DNA of 35,897 nt from an uncultured Sutterella sp. (GTDB taxonomy: Bacteria; Pseudomonadota; Gammaproteobacteria; Burkholderiales; Burkholderiaceae_F): the NCBI GenBank assembly GCA_934249275.1, contig CAKQKT010000006.1, positions 1-35,897 on the forward strand, given 5' to 3'. The notes beneath the pieces are model-generated. The model saw only the letters and a program-made list of their open reading frames with translations. It was not told the DNA's origin and ran no database searches. The position numbers and the translations under genes are program-made. This document shows, piece by piece, positions 1-9,851 of the stretch; position 1 is the first letter of the stretch, and each line of letters opens with the position of its first letter.

Positions 1-76
1 AAATTTGCTTGATTTCCAAGGCAGTCGAACTTGTTGGCTCCGGCGGGGCATTAGTTCAAACGCTTGGGAAAGCTTT

Positions 77-107
77 AAAAAAAGGCGCCCTTTCGGCGCC
101 TTTTTTT
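77..107. terminator. Bidirectional rho-independent terminator
   Basis: A 6-bp GGCGCC stem (84-89 with 95-100) and 5-nt loop are flanked by seven A residues on the left and seven T residues on the right, so the structure can stop transcripts from either side. It lies 3 nt beyond the stop of the leftward phosphoesterase gene. The 76 bases to its left belong to a neighbour that I could not identify. Confidence 0.85.
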
Positions 108-109
108 CA

Positions 110-1234
110 TCATCGTTCCTGATTTTGCTGCGGCTTTCTGGAGCGCCGCCTGCGATCGCGATAGACGCGAGAGCGAGATGAACGATTGGAACGAGTTCTC
201 CTTTCGTCATTCACCGGCTTGCCGCCTGCCTGTTTTGCAGGACCGTTGGCCGTCTTTTGAGAATTCTGCATTTCGCCGTCGGACGAACCGCCGGCTTCCA
301 TCTCCTCGCTCGCCTTCTTGAGACTGGCAATCAATCGATCGCAGACCGGGAGAATCGCAGGAATGCACTCGCGGCCTTCGGGAACAAGTGAAATATGTCC
401 GTCCTCATCACGAACAATGATCGGATTGCGATCGGACATATAGCGCCACTCGTCGGTCGCATGAAGCGCAGCCTCCTCTCTCGGATCAAGCTTGGCCGCG
501 ATGACCACTTCGCCCTTGAGGTTCACGACACCCTGATAACCCACGGCTCGCGTAAAAATCGACCCTTGCACGCCGTAGGCGCGGTCCTCATGCTGATGAC
601 CATGGAAAATCCATTTGACGTCCATCGAGCGAGCAAGCCTGTCGATCGCAGGGAACCCCTTCTTGTGGCATGACGGAGCTTCGTGCGTCACGAGAATGTC
701 GGCCTTCTGCCTCTGCAGGTTGCTGAATACTGAAGGAAAGATCGTCGAGCGATGACGGCGAGGAACGCCGCCGCGCCAAATATTGCCCTGTCCGACTCGG
801 CGCATGAAGGTCGCCGGGCTGTAGTAATTCGGATTGCCGTCCGGCATCCAGATCTGACCGCGAAAAACGCCGCCGAGACCGCCGATGCGCAACCCGGCCA
901 CACAGGCAACTCGCCCGTGCAGATTATGTCCTGCGAGTTCGCTGCGCCAAAGGCGGTCGTAGAACTCGTCCGAATCCGTATCATGGTTGCCCGGAATCCA
1001 CCAGATATCCGTGTAGGCAAGCGCCTCCTCGAGCACGACCTGCAAGGGCGCAGGCGGCTGAAGGTCACCGAGAATGACCATGGCATCGGGCGAGTAAAGA
1101 CGCGCGGCCTCGTTGATCTGATCAAACGTGCCGTGCGGATCGCCGCAGAAAAAGATGTCTGGCAGATCTCGAAGATTCGGTCGGCGATGACGCCTGCCGC
1201 GATGTCTTCTCGCCCTGGCCTTCTCTTCCGTCAT
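110..1234 (-). CDS. Calcineurin-like metallophosphoesterase with arginine-rich termini
   Basis: This 374-residue protein carries the metal-binding motifs of the calcineurin-like phosphoesterase fold in order: GDPHG (D-x-H), GDLQ, GNHD, a THEAP histidine and GHQH. That pattern supports a dinuclear-metal hydrolase acting on a phosphomonoester or phosphodiester; the substrate cannot be read from the sequence. The first 20 residues and the last 30 are dense in Arg, Ser and His, unusual for the family and suggestive of nucleic-acid or membrane-phosphate contact (inference). No signal peptide or membrane segment is visible, so it is probably cytoplasmic. It starts 56 nt after the stop of the WYL regulator on the same strand, with an AGGA sequence about 10 nt before the ATG, and the two are probably cotranscribed. 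The enzyme class is secure and the biological role unknown. Confidence 0.85.
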   Translation of the reverse strand: MTEEKARARRHRGRRHRRPNLRDLPDIFFCGDPHGTFDQINEAARLYSPDAMVILGDLQPPAPLQVVLEEALAYTDIWWIPGNHDTDSDEFYDRLWRSELAGHNLHGRVACVAGLRIGGLGGVFRGQIWMPDGNPNYYSPATFMRRVGQGNIWRGGVPRRHRSTIFPSVFSNLQRQKADILVTHEAPSCHKKGFPAIDRLARSMDVKWIFHGHQHEDRAYGVQGSIFTRAVGYQGVVNLKGEVVIAAKLDPREEAALHATDEWRYMSDRNPIIVRDEDGHISLVPEGRECIPAILPVCDRLIASLKKASEEMEAGGSSDGEMQNSQKTANGPAKQAGGKPVNDERRTRSNRSSRSRVYRDRRRRSRKPQQNQER

Positions 1235-1289
1235 GATTGAAGTTCCTGTATGTCGTCAATGCTCAAAGCGAGCCGCTCTAGAAAGCGGC

Positions 1290-2274
1290 ATCAGTCTTTG
1301 TATCGACTCAATGTCTTTAGGAGACAATCACGGACTTCACGGCGCAGTTCTTCGGGTCCCTCCACAACAACATGCTCGCGCCAGCGGAAGATGTCGCCGA
1401 TGAGCTCCGTCGGGTTCGTATACGGAACCGTCAGAACCACCTCGTCTCCCTGCTCGGCGAGCGTCTGCTTCGGATGCCACGTTTCTCGCTTGAGATACGG
1501 CGCCGCATCGGAATCAAACCTCAGCACGGCAAGCTTCGGATCGCCGCTCATGAAGAGACCGTAGCTTCGATCAAGCTGAGACTCGATCGCATGAAGCGGC
1601 ACGCGCTTGGCCGGCGTCGCCATCACGGTGACGCGGCGGATGTTGTCGATTGCGAACGTTCTCAAAGCGTTCGTGACATGGCAGAAGGCGTCGAGGTACC
1701 AGTGGTTTCGGTAATGAACCAGACGCAGAGGCGAGATCTCGCGATAGGATTCGGCCTTGCGTGTGCGGCTGTAATAGGCGATCTGCAGACGCTTGTGCTC
1801 GAGCAGCGCGCTTCCAATGGTCAGAAAGGCTTCGGGTTCTCCATGGATCACCGCATGATCAATGACCTTTACGCGGCCGAGAATTTCACGCGGGCTCTTT
1901 CCTCCGAGATTCAGCAGTCCCGCCACGCGGGAGCGCAAGGGCTCGAGATCCTTGAGAATGACTGAAGACTTGTCTTTCGAAAGCGCCTTGAGCATGTCGA
2001 CCGTCTTCACCACGACATAAAGCTCCTGAGCGGAAAACCAGAATCTCTGGCGCTCGGGCCCCATGCGGGGCTTGCCCGCCGGCAGGTCGTACAAATAACC
2101 GCCGCGAGTTCGCGAATAGACAATCGGCGCTCTCAGCTCTTTGCGCATGTAGCGCAGATCGCGCTTGATCGTGGGCACGCTGACCTTCAGAACGTCCTGC
2201 AGTTCCTGAAGAGTCACGACGCTTTTGTCAGAAAGCAGTCGATCAATCAGAACTCTGCGCATGTTGTCCTGCAT
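1290..2274 (-). CDS. WYL-domain transcriptional regulator (DeoR/YafY-like)
   Basis: This is a 327-residue DNA-binding regulator. Residues 1-60 form a winged helix-turn-helix of the DeoR/YafY type, with the TLQELQDVLKVSVPTIKRDL segment as the reader helix region. The middle and C-terminal parts are a WYL domain, with NHWYLDAFC at about residues 190-200, followed by the usual C-terminal (WCX-like) extension. WYL domains are thought to sense ligands, often nucleic acids or nucleotides, and many such regulators control stress or defence genes; the target here is unknown. It lies just upstream of the metallophosphoesterase on the same strand, which makes that enzyme a candidate target or partner. 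An in-frame ATG four codons downstream is an alternative start; no strong ribosome binding site separates the two. Confidence 0.85.
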
Positions 2275-2292
2275 ACCGGCTCACCCAAAACA

Positions 2293-2308
2293 GTCCGCCG
2301 AAGCGGAC
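2293..2308 (-). terminator. UUCG-capped hairpin between lolA and the WYL regulator
   Basis: On the minus strand GTCCGC-TTCG-GCGGAC forms a 6-bp stem closed by the stable UUCG tetraloop and is followed by TGTTTT. It could end the ftsK-lolA transcript. It lies only 18 nt before the WYL regulator's start codon, so it could equally be a leader hairpin. The imperfect T tract leaves the terminator call uncertain. Confidence 0.4.
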
Positions 2309-2374
2309 CTTGCTGATACTTCAAAAAAAACTGTGCCGGGTATAGCCGTAAATGCTTCCCCTGCTATAGGGTTC

Positions 2375-2383
2375 ATTGTATCA
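2375..2383 (-). promoter_or_regulatory. Possible extended -10 promoter for the WYL regulator
   Basis: The minus strand reads TGATACAAT, an extended -10 element, about 100 nt before the regulator start. No convincing -35 lies 16-18 nt upstream, so the call is weak. Confidence 0.25.
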
Positions 2384-2450
2384 GCTCAAGACACGATCCT
2401 CGGTGAGGCTTTCCCGTACCGACAGCTTCCAAAACGCGATTCGGACGATC

Positions 2451-3089
2451 TTAGAATGCGGACTTGACGACGTCTGTACCTTCGGGAATTTCCAGCTTGA
2501 AGGAAGCGGGATCCATTGTCTCGCGCACGATATTGCCAAAGGTCAGAACCGTGCTCTGAGCAAACATGTCCACCAGCTGCATTCCGACGAGTTCTCCGCG
2601 CCCGTCGAATTCAACCCGCACGGACTCGAAGGAGCCGTCAGGACTCTTGGGACGAGCTTCCAGCACAGAATCCGAAAACTCCTTCACGCTCCAGTCCTGC
2701 TCGAAATCGCGATCACCGAAAAGAATGGCGGCGGGCGTCGACGGCAACGCACCATCGAGCGCCTTCTCGGTCACTTGAAAAAGTTCCGGATCATGAATCC
2801 AAAGCGTCCGCCCGTCGCTCATGATTCGCTGAACGTAGGGCTTCTCATATGTCCATTCAAAACGCCCCGGCCTCATGAAGCGGAAATAGCCTGAAGAGGG
2901 CTTCGCCGCCTCCAGCCCCATTCGATCCCTGACAGTCTGGGTAAATGTCCCGCGGGCGCTCGTCGTCGCCTTCAGGAACTTCTTGAGCTTAGCGAGCGAT
3001 CCCGTCGGCGCCGGACTGCTTCCGGCAAAAGATGAAACGGGCGCGAGACAGAGCCCGAGAATAACGGCTCGGCGCATCAGATCGGTCAT
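2451..3089 (-). CDS. lolA: Outer-membrane lipoprotein carrier protein LolA
   Basis: LolA is the periplasmic chaperone that takes lipoproteins from the LolCDE transporter in the inner membrane and hands them to LolB at the outer membrane. The 212-residue protein has an N-terminal signal peptide (basic MRR, hydrophobic stretch, likely cleavage after SFA near residue 22). The mature part has LolA family features: the TSARGTFTQTV strand, SGYFRFMRPGRFEWTYEKPY, and DGRTLWIHDPELFQVT. Its ATG directly follows the ftsK stop codon (TAA-ATG, no gap), which indicates translational coupling. The ftsK-lolA pair is conserved in proteobacteria. Length and motifs are normal for the family. Confidence 0.95.
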   Translation of the reverse strand: MTDLMRRAVILGLCLAPVSSFAGSSPAPTGSLAKLKKFLKATTSARGTFTQTVRDRMGLEAAKPSSGYFRFMRPGRFEWTYEKPYVQRIMSDGRTLWIHDPELFQVTEKALDGALPSTPAAILFGDRDFEQDWSVKEFSDSVLEARPKSPDGSFESVRVEFDGRGELVGMQLVDMFAQSTVLTFGNIVRETMDPASFKLEIPEGTDVVKSAF

Positions 3090-5621
3090 TTAGTTCTCCG
3101 GTACAAGAATTTCACGGCGGCCCATGCTGTTGGCCTTGCTTACCACACGAGCCTCCTCCATGGCTTCAAGAAGATTGGCTGCGCGGTTGTAGCCGATGCC
3201 GAGATGACGCTGAACAAAGGAAATGGTCGCACGGCGCTCGCGGAGCACCAGATCAACCGCCTTGTCGTAGAGCGGATCGGACTCGCCAGAGCTCCTGCCG
3301 CCGCCCGCACCTGAATCGGCATCACCGTCATCGTCTCCGGAATCCTCGGTCACGCCGTCGATATAAGCGGGCTCGCCCATCTTTTGAAGCTCCGTAACGA
3401 CGCGAAGCACCTCATCGTCAGCCACGAAGCAGCCCTGAATGCGGGTCGACTGCGGAACTCCGGGACGCCTCAGAAGCATGTCGCCCCAGCCCAACAGGGA
3501 TTCAGCGCCGGCCTCGCCCAGAATAACCCGGCTGTCGATGCCGGATGCCACCTGGAACGAAATGCGCGTAGGAACGTTGGCCTTGATGAGACTGGTCACC
3601 ACGTCAACGGACGGACGCTGCGTCGCAATGATCAGATGGATGCCGGCAGCACGAGCCTTCTGCGTCAGTCGAGTGATTTCGCCCTCGACCTCCTTGCGGT
3701 TTGTGAGCATCAGGTCGGCAAGCTCATCGACGATGCAGACGATGAAGGGCCAGACCTCAAGCGGCTTCTGAATCGGATCATCAGGCGCCTGCAGCGGATC
3801 GGGGATCGTCTCACCGTTTTCTGCGGCGCGGCGGATCTTTTCGTTGTAGCTGTTGAAGTGGCGCACGCCCAGCTTGCTCATCACCGCATAGCGGCGGTCC
3901 ATTTCGCGGGTAAGCCACTTAAGAGCGGTGGCCGCCTTGTTCATGTCGGTGACAACCGGACAGAGCAGATGCGGAATGCCGTTGTAGAGCGAAAATTCAA
4001 GCATCTTCGGGTCAATCAGGACCAGCCTCAGATCCGCCGGCGAATTGCGGTAGAGCATTGAGAGAATCATCGCATTGATGCCCACGGACTTGCCCGAGCC
4101 GGTCGTGCCGGCAACAAGCAGATGAGGCATCTTTGCAAGATCGATCACAAAAGCTTTGCCGCCAATGTCCTTGCCAAGAGCAAGCGTGAGCGGCGCCGTG
4201 CTTTCACGGAAGGCCTTGCTGTCCAGAATCTCCTTGAGCCGAACGGTTTCACGGATCGGATTCGGAACCTCAAGTCCGATGAAGCTCGTGTTGGGAATGC
4301 TGGGCACCACTCGAACAGCCTGCACGCCGAGCGTTCGGCGAAGGTCGTCGCGCACATTGTCGATCTGGGACCCCTTGACGCCCGGACCGGGCTCAAGCCA
4401 GTACTGAGTGATGACCGGACCGGGCTGGATTCCGCCGATCGAAGACTCAATGCCGTAGCTCTTCAGCTTGGAGACAATCAGGCGGCCCGTCATCTGCAGA
4501 TCTTCCGCACTGTTGGCCTCCTTGCGTTCGGCGGGTTCGTCGAGAAGCGACATGCTGAGCGAACAGGCTGCCGGCTTGACCGCAGCCTTGCTCTCGGCGC
4601 GTGCCGCAGTTTTGACAATCGGCTGTCGAGGTTCGACCGGAGACTCACCGGGAGCATGCGACACAACAGGAGAGGCCGGCGCCGAATCTTCGGCGCTGCG
4701 CACAATCGGAACGATGCCGACCTCGGCACTCTCTGCATCGGACTCGTTCTGACGCACAAGTTCCTCTTCACGCCCCTTGACCTTGAAGAGGCGCATGACG
4801 GGATCAACAATCCATCGGCAAATGACGCTGCCCACGCGTTCGGCGACATCCCCCCACTGGAAGTCCATCAGAAGCGAAAGGCCTACGGCGATGAGGGCCG
4901 CAAAGAGCACCGTGGAAAGGCCGACGCCGATATAGTGGCGAATGCCCCAGGCAAGCGAGTCTCCAAGAATGCCGCCTGGCTCTCCCGGAAGAATCATCTG
5001 AAAACGGCGAAGACGCAAGGCTTCAAGACAGGTGGAGCCGACAAGAACAGCCAGGAAGCCCACGGCCGCAGTAATTTTAGGCGGATTGATGCGAAGCGGA
5101 TCCGTCTCGCCGTTCATGCGGCGCCAGGCCGTGCGAATGGCAAAGAATCCAATCATCGCGCTGCCGAGCACGAACCACCAGGCAGAAAAGCCGAAGGCCG
5201 AAAGCATCAGATCCGCCGTCCAGGCACCAAGCGCACCGCAGAAGTTTTCCGGATTGCGGCTCGTCGAAACAGAGAAGGACGGATCATTGAGCGAATAGCT
5301 GCCAAGCGTCAGCGCCAGAACCACGGCAAGAAACACGGACAGCAGCCAGCTCCACGCCCAGAGGGTGCGGACCGTACTCATGACCCAGGCGCACAACAAC
5401 CCCTTGAGGTCGCGCCCGGGCGCAACCGGAGCCATCGGCTCTATTCCATGCTCCTCAACGTTTTTCTTCTGCTTGCGGGTGCCTTTTTTCGTTTCTCTTG
5501 CCATTTTTTGTGCTTGACGTGTCGGGAGGCTTCTCTTTGCCTCCTCCGTATCGTTCATTCTAAAAAGTTCGGACGGCGACGTCGCCCATTTTCCTGGTTC
5601 CAACGACGATTTGCCGTACAT
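3090..5621 (-). CDS. ftsK: DNA translocase FtsK
   Basis: FtsK is the septal DNA pump that directs chromosome-dimer resolution at dif by XerCD and helps assemble the divisome. The 843-residue protein shows four hydrophobic membrane segments (about residues 90-260), a variable linker, and the RecA-like motor with Walker A GTTGSGKS (about 503-510) and Walker B IVDELADLM (about 626-634). It also has the LTQKARAAGIHL and ATQRPSVDVVT signatures and a C-terminal winged-helix gamma domain (last 63 residues) that reads KOPS sequences. None of the candidate starts (5621, 5558, 5504) has a clear Shine-Dalgarno sequence; I keep the longest, and the true N-terminus may be up to 39 residues shorter. It precedes lolA in an operon and is divergent from trxB. 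Confidence 0.96.
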   Translation of the reverse strand: MYGKSSLEPGKWATSPSELFRMNDTEEAKRSLPTRQAQKMARETKKGTRKQKKNVEEHGIEPMAPVAPGRDLKGLLCAWVMSTVRTLWAWSWLLSVFLAVVLALTLGSYSLNDPSFSVSTSRNPENFCGALGAWTADLMLSAFGFSAWWFVLGSAMIGFFAIRTAWRRMNGETDPLRINPPKITAAVGFLAVLVGSTCLEALRLRRFQMILPGEPGGILGDSLAWGIRHYIGVGLSTVLFAALIAVGLSLLMDFQWGDVAERVGSVICRWIVDPVMRLFKVKGREEELVRQNESDAESAEVGIVPIVRSAEDSAPASPVVSHAPGESPVEPRQPIVKTAARAESKAAVKPAACSLSMSLLDEPAERKEANSAEDLQMTGRLIVSKLKSYGIESSIGGIQPGPVITQYWLEPGPGVKGSQIDNVRDDLRRTLGVQAVRVVPSIPNTSFIGLEVPNPIRETVRLKEILDSKAFRESTAPLTLALGKDIGGKAFVIDLAKMPHLLVAGTTGSGKSVGINAMILSMLYRNSPADLRLVLIDPKMLEFSLYNGIPHLLCPVVTDMNKAATALKWLTREMDRRYAVMSKLGVRHFNSYNEKIRRAAENGETIPDPLQAPDDPIQKPLEVWPFIVCIVDELADLMLTNRKEVEGEITRLTQKARAAGIHLIIATQRPSVDVVTSLIKANVPTRISFQVASGIDSRVILGEAGAESLLGWGDMLLRRPGVPQSTRIQGCFVADDEVLRVVTELQKMGEPAYIDGVTEDSGDDDGDADSGAGGGRSSGESDPLYDKAVDLVLRERRATISFVQRHLGIGYNRAANLLEAMEEARVVSKANSMGRREILVPEN

Positions 5622-5684
5622 GGAAATCGTTACAGCGTATTGCCCCGCTTAGCCGGACCCGGACGTTTTAAGGCATAGCTATTA

Positions 5685-6747
<1,063 letters not shown>

Positions 6748-6764
6748 TTTCACTCAAAGAAAAA

Positions 6765-7415
6765 ATGCCTGTCATCAACAACTTCGCCGACCTCAAGAAG
6801 GTCAGCCAGACCCTCAAGGAAGAGGCCAAGGCCCGCGAGGCGGCCGAAAAGAAGCGTCGTGCGGAAGAAATCCGCCGCAAAGCAGAAGCGAACCAGTTTG
6901 CCGCCGCCATGGCGGAATTCGGCGTTCGCAAAATGACTCAGAAAAATCTCGCCGACACCAAGGCGCCGAAGCCCCGTCCCGTTGCCCTCAACCTCGGCAC
7001 CGGTAAAGACAAGGAGCCCGAGTCTCAGATGTCGGATCTTCTCGATGCGACGATCTTCCTTGAAACCGAAGACGGCCGCATGATGCACCGCAAGGGTGTC
7101 TCGCCCGACATTCCCCGCAAGCTTTACCGCGGCGAATGGCCGGTCGAAGCCGCCATTGACCTGCACGGCATGCGCGTCGACGAAGCCCGCGAAGCCGTCG
7201 CCCGCTTCATCGTAGAGAATCACATGCGCGGCCATCGCTGCCTGCGCATCGTTCACGGCGTCGGCTACGGCAGCAAGGGCCAGGGCGTTCTCCGCGACAT
7301 GGTCCGCCGCTGGCTCAAGCAGCGCCCTGAAGTGATGGCCTTCGTTCAGTGTCCGCCCGAGGATGGCGATGACGGAGCAGTTCGCGTGCTGATCACGCAG
7401 CAAAAGCGTGACTGA
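6765..7415 (+). CDS. Smr-domain protein (Smr/MutS2 family)
   Basis: This 216-residue protein has a charged, Ala/Lys/Glu-rich helical N-terminal half (residues 10-50 look like a coiled coil) and a C-terminal Smr domain. The domain has the DLHGMRVDEA motif (about 132-141) and HGVGYGSKG (about 163-171), matching the DxH and HGxGxG motifs of the Smr nuclease fold. Stand-alone proteobacterial Smr proteins (SmrA/SmrB type) act on nucleic acids; E. coli SmrB cleaves mRNA at collided ribosomes. Assignment to SmrA or SmrB is not possible from sequence alone. It follows trxB at 17 nt and the pair ends at a strong terminator, indicating a two-gene operon. Confidence 0.88.
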   Translation: MPVINNFADLKKVSQTLKEEAKAREAAEKKRRAEEIRRKAEANQFAAAMAEFGVRKMTQKNLADTKAPKPRPVALNLGTGKDKEPESQMSDLLDATIFLETEDGRMMHRKGVSPDIPRKLYRGEWPVEAAIDLHGMRVDEAREAVARFIVENHMRGHRCLRIVHGVGYGSKGQGVLRDMVRRWLKQRPEVMAFVQCPPEDGDDGAVRVLITQQKRD

Positions 7416-7433
7416 TTCGAGCAGTCAGCATAG

Positions 7434-7476
7434 AAAGCAATGGGGGATCGGCCAAAGCCGATCCCCCATTGCTTTT
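7434..7476. terminator. Strong terminator between smr and glnB
   Basis: A 19-bp perfect stem (7434-7452 with 7457-7475) has a CAAA loop. T residues follow on the right and A residues precede on the left. It sits between convergent genes and can serve both. Confidence 0.9.
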
Positions 7477-7520
7477 ATTGCTTGAGCATCCCGTCATTTC
7501 AGGTGACGCTGCGAAAGACG

Positions 7521-7874
<354 letters not shown>

Positions 7875-7908
7875 TCAAGGGCCGGAGAAAAAACAGATGA
7901 TGCTCGAA

Positions 7909-7936
7909 AGTCTATCAAAAGCGAAAGGACTTGCAA
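7909..7936 (-). promoter_or_regulatory. Putative sigma-70 promoter of glnB
   Basis: The minus strand reads TTGCAA, 16 nt, TAGACT, ending about 50 nt before the glnB ATG. No sigma-54 GG/GC element was seen there. Confidence 0.45.
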
Positions 7937-7962
7937 GCACCCGCTGAAGATTTTTCATAATC

Positions 7963-7997
7963 AAAAAGCCGAACTGCTCAAGAACAGTCCGGCTTTT
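7963..7997. terminator. Terminator after the 111-residue orphan gene
   Basis: A 13-bp stem with one mismatch (7964-7976 with 7985-7997) and an 8-nt loop is followed on the minus strand by five T residues. It lies 24 nt past the orphan gene's stop. Confidence 0.8.
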
Positions 7998-8020
7998 CGA
8001 GTGCGGATACGCGACGAAGC

Positions 8021-8356
8021 TTAGGCCTGAGCCTTGGCTTCAGCAGCAACTTCGGCTTCAACCTTTTCGGCTTCAGCCTTCGGAGCGGCCGGCTGGCCAA
8101 CGCGGTATTCGTACATGGACACATCGCTCACGCGGACGCCGAAATGAACGTCGTTGTTGGGGCTGTGCCAAACGTCCTTCTTGGCGCGCCAGGCATTGAT
8201 GAAGGCCACGACATTGGTCGGGACTTCGGGGGAGTCCGTCACTTCGTTAAGGGTGAACTGCTGGCCACCAACGAGGTAGAAGCGCAGCGAGTGCACAAAC
8301 GGACCCTTGACGGGCTGCTGGACCGGAGCTTCGGCCGTCTTTTTCTTCTGAGGCAT
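8021..8356 (-). CDS. Hypothetical protein of 111 residues
   Basis: I do not recognise this protein. Residues 1-18 are basic and Gln/Pro-rich. Residues 20-85 look like a small folded domain with alternating strands (FVHSLRFYLVGGQQFTL, then a helix around NVVAFINAWRAKKDVW, then VHFGVRVSDVSMYEYRV). The last 25 residues are an Ala/Glu/Lys repeat-like helix or disordered tail. It has no signal peptide, membrane segment, cysteine or obvious catalytic motif. A GGAAGAG ribosome binding site precedes the ATG by 4 nt. It is a single transcription unit between glmM and glnB with its own terminator and a possible promoter, so it is probably expressed. Normal codon and base use argues for a real gene. Confidence 0.75.
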   Translation of the reverse strand: MPQKKKTAEAPVQQPVKGPFVHSLRFYLVGGQQFTLNEVTDSPEVPTNVVAFINAWRAKKDVWHSPNNDVHFGVRVSDVSMYEYRVGQPAAPKAEAEKVEAEVAAEAKAQA

Positions 8357-8419
8357 TTTTCTCTTCCCTATCGAGTCAAACGTTATTAATTACCATCAGC
8401 TTATAGTTAAGCATTCTGC

Positions 8420-8449
8420 AGTTTAGCAGGTTGGATTCCAAAATGTCAG
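8420..8449 (-). promoter_or_regulatory. Possible promoter of the 111-residue orphan
   Basis: The minus strand reads CTGACA, 18 nt, TAAACT, about 65 nt before the ATG. It is the best pair in this A/T-rich gap. Confidence 0.3.
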
Positions 8450-8487
8450 GTTGATTATAAACTTCATTGGGACTTCACTAGGTCCCT

Positions 8488-9825
8488 TTAGGAGACAGAT
8501 AGGCTGTCTGCCATGCGGGACGCGAGTTCCGAAGCCAGATGAGCGTCGTCAGCCTCGACCATGATGCGCAGCAAAGGCTCGGTGCCGGACGGGCGAATCA
8601 GCACTCGACCTCGACCCTCAACCTCTGTGCGACAAGCTTCCACAGCGCGGGAGAACTCGCGGTCATTCTGCCAATCATAGCCGGCGGGGATGCGCTTGTT
8701 GACGAGCACCTGCGGCAGAAGCTGCAGATCCGACGTCAATTCAGCAAGAGTTTTACCGGAACGGCGCATCGCAGAGAGAACCTGCAGGGCGCTGACAATT
8801 CCGTCGCCCGTCGTCTGTCGATCGAGTGCAAGAATGTGACCGGAGGACTCGCCGCCATAGAGCCAGCCGTTGCGCTTGAGCTCTTCGAGCACATAGCGGT
8901 CGCCCACCTTGGCACGCGCAAACGGTATGCCGAGCTCGCCGAAGCGGCGCTCAAGAGCATAGTTGGTCATCAGAGTGCCGACGACACCAGCAACCGGCCC
9001 CTGGAGCATGCGGTCGCGCACGATCACATAGAGAAGCTCGTCGCCATTGTAAACATGGCCGGAGGGATCCGCCATGATCAATCGGTCCGCATCGCCGTCA
9101 AGGCTCACGGCAACATCGCAGTTGTTCTCGGCGCAAAGGCGCGAGAGGTTTTCAGTATGGGTTGCACCCACGCCGTCATTGATGTTGAGGCCGTCGGGCG
9201 TATTGCCAACAGCAACCACTTCGGCGCCAAGTTCATGGAAGACATCGGGCGCAATGTGATATGCGGCGCCGTTGGCACAGTCGACGAGAATGCGCAGGCC
9301 CTTGAGGTCCGTGCTGAAATCAATCGTCGACTTGCAGAACTCAATATAGCGGCCGGAGGCGTCGTCAAGACGGCGAGCCTTTCCAAGTTCGGCAGAAGGC
9401 ACGCAGACACAACCGGAATCGAGTTCGTCCTCAATGCCAAGCTCAACGGCGTCCGGCAACTTTGTGCCCTCACCGGAGAAGAACTTGATGCCGTTGTCAT
9501 CATAGGGATTGTGACTGGCGGAAATGACGACACCCGCATCGAGACGCAGTGCACGCGTAAGATAAGCAACGGCCGGCGTCGGAATCGGGCCGCACAGGAC
9601 GATGTCAACGCCCGCGCTCGAGAACCCCGCCTGGAGCGCAGCCTCAAGCATGTAGCCGGAAACTCGCGTGTCCTTGCCGATCAGCACGGTTGCATGCCCC
9701 GTAAGACTCTGACGGCGAAGAACCCGGCCGGCAGCCTGTCCGAGACGAAGCACGAAGTCGGGCGTGATCGGCGCCTTGCCGACACGGCCTCGCACGCCGT
9801 CCGTTCCGAAATATCGACGAGTCAT
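8488..9825 (-). CDS. glmM: Phosphoglucosamine mutase
   Basis: GlmM interconverts glucosamine-6-phosphate and glucosamine-1-phosphate, feeding UDP-GlcNAc for peptidoglycan and LPS. The 445-residue protein starts with the family signature [11 protein letters not shown]. It has the phosphoserine loop [12 protein letters not shown] (catalytic Ser104 by alignment to E. coli Ser102), the Mg-binding DGDADR, the sugar-binding GGESSGH and the C-terminal phosphate loop [10 protein letters not shown]. An AGGAG ribosome binding site lies 8 nt before the ATG, and folP ends 26 nt upstream, so the two are one operon as in most proteobacteria. A weak GGGAC/GTCCC hairpin follows its stop. Confidence 0.96.
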   Translation of the reverse strand: MTRRYFGTDGVRGRVGKAPITPDFVLRLGQAAGRVLRRQSLTGHATVLIGKDTRVSGYMLEAALQAGFSSAGVDIVLCGPIPTPAVAYLTRALRLDAGVVISASHNPYDDNGIKFFSGEGTKLPDAVELGIEDELDSGCVCVPSAELGKARRLDDASGRYIEFCKSTIDFSTDLKGLRILVDCANGAAYHIAPDVFHELGAEVVAVGNTPDGLNINDGVGATHTENLSRLCAENNCDVAVSLDGDADRLIMADPSGHVYNGDELLYVIVRDRMLQGPVAGVVGTLMTNYALERRFGELGIPFARAKVGDRYVLEELKRNGWLYGGESSGHILALDRQTTGDGIVSALQVLSAMRRSGKTLAELTSDLQLLPQVLVNKRIPAGYDWQNDREFSRAVEACRTEVEGRGRVLIRPSGTEPLLRIMVEADDAHLASELASRMADSLSVS

Positions 9826-9851
9826 AACTATTCTCCTTTGGTTGTTCCTTG

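Noticed and set aside
1..76. Open + strand reading at the left edge running into the terminator
   Set aside because: Frame 3 stays open but shows no recognisable motif, and 25 codons without a stop is not significant.
1272..1289. GCCGCT/AGCGGC hairpin after the WYL regulator stop
   Set aside because: No T tract follows, and the next gene is close by and probably cotranscribed, so it is not called a terminator.
4122..5678. 518-residue open frame antisense to ftsK
   Set aside because: It covers ftsK in antisense, has low-complexity composition and no recognisable domain.
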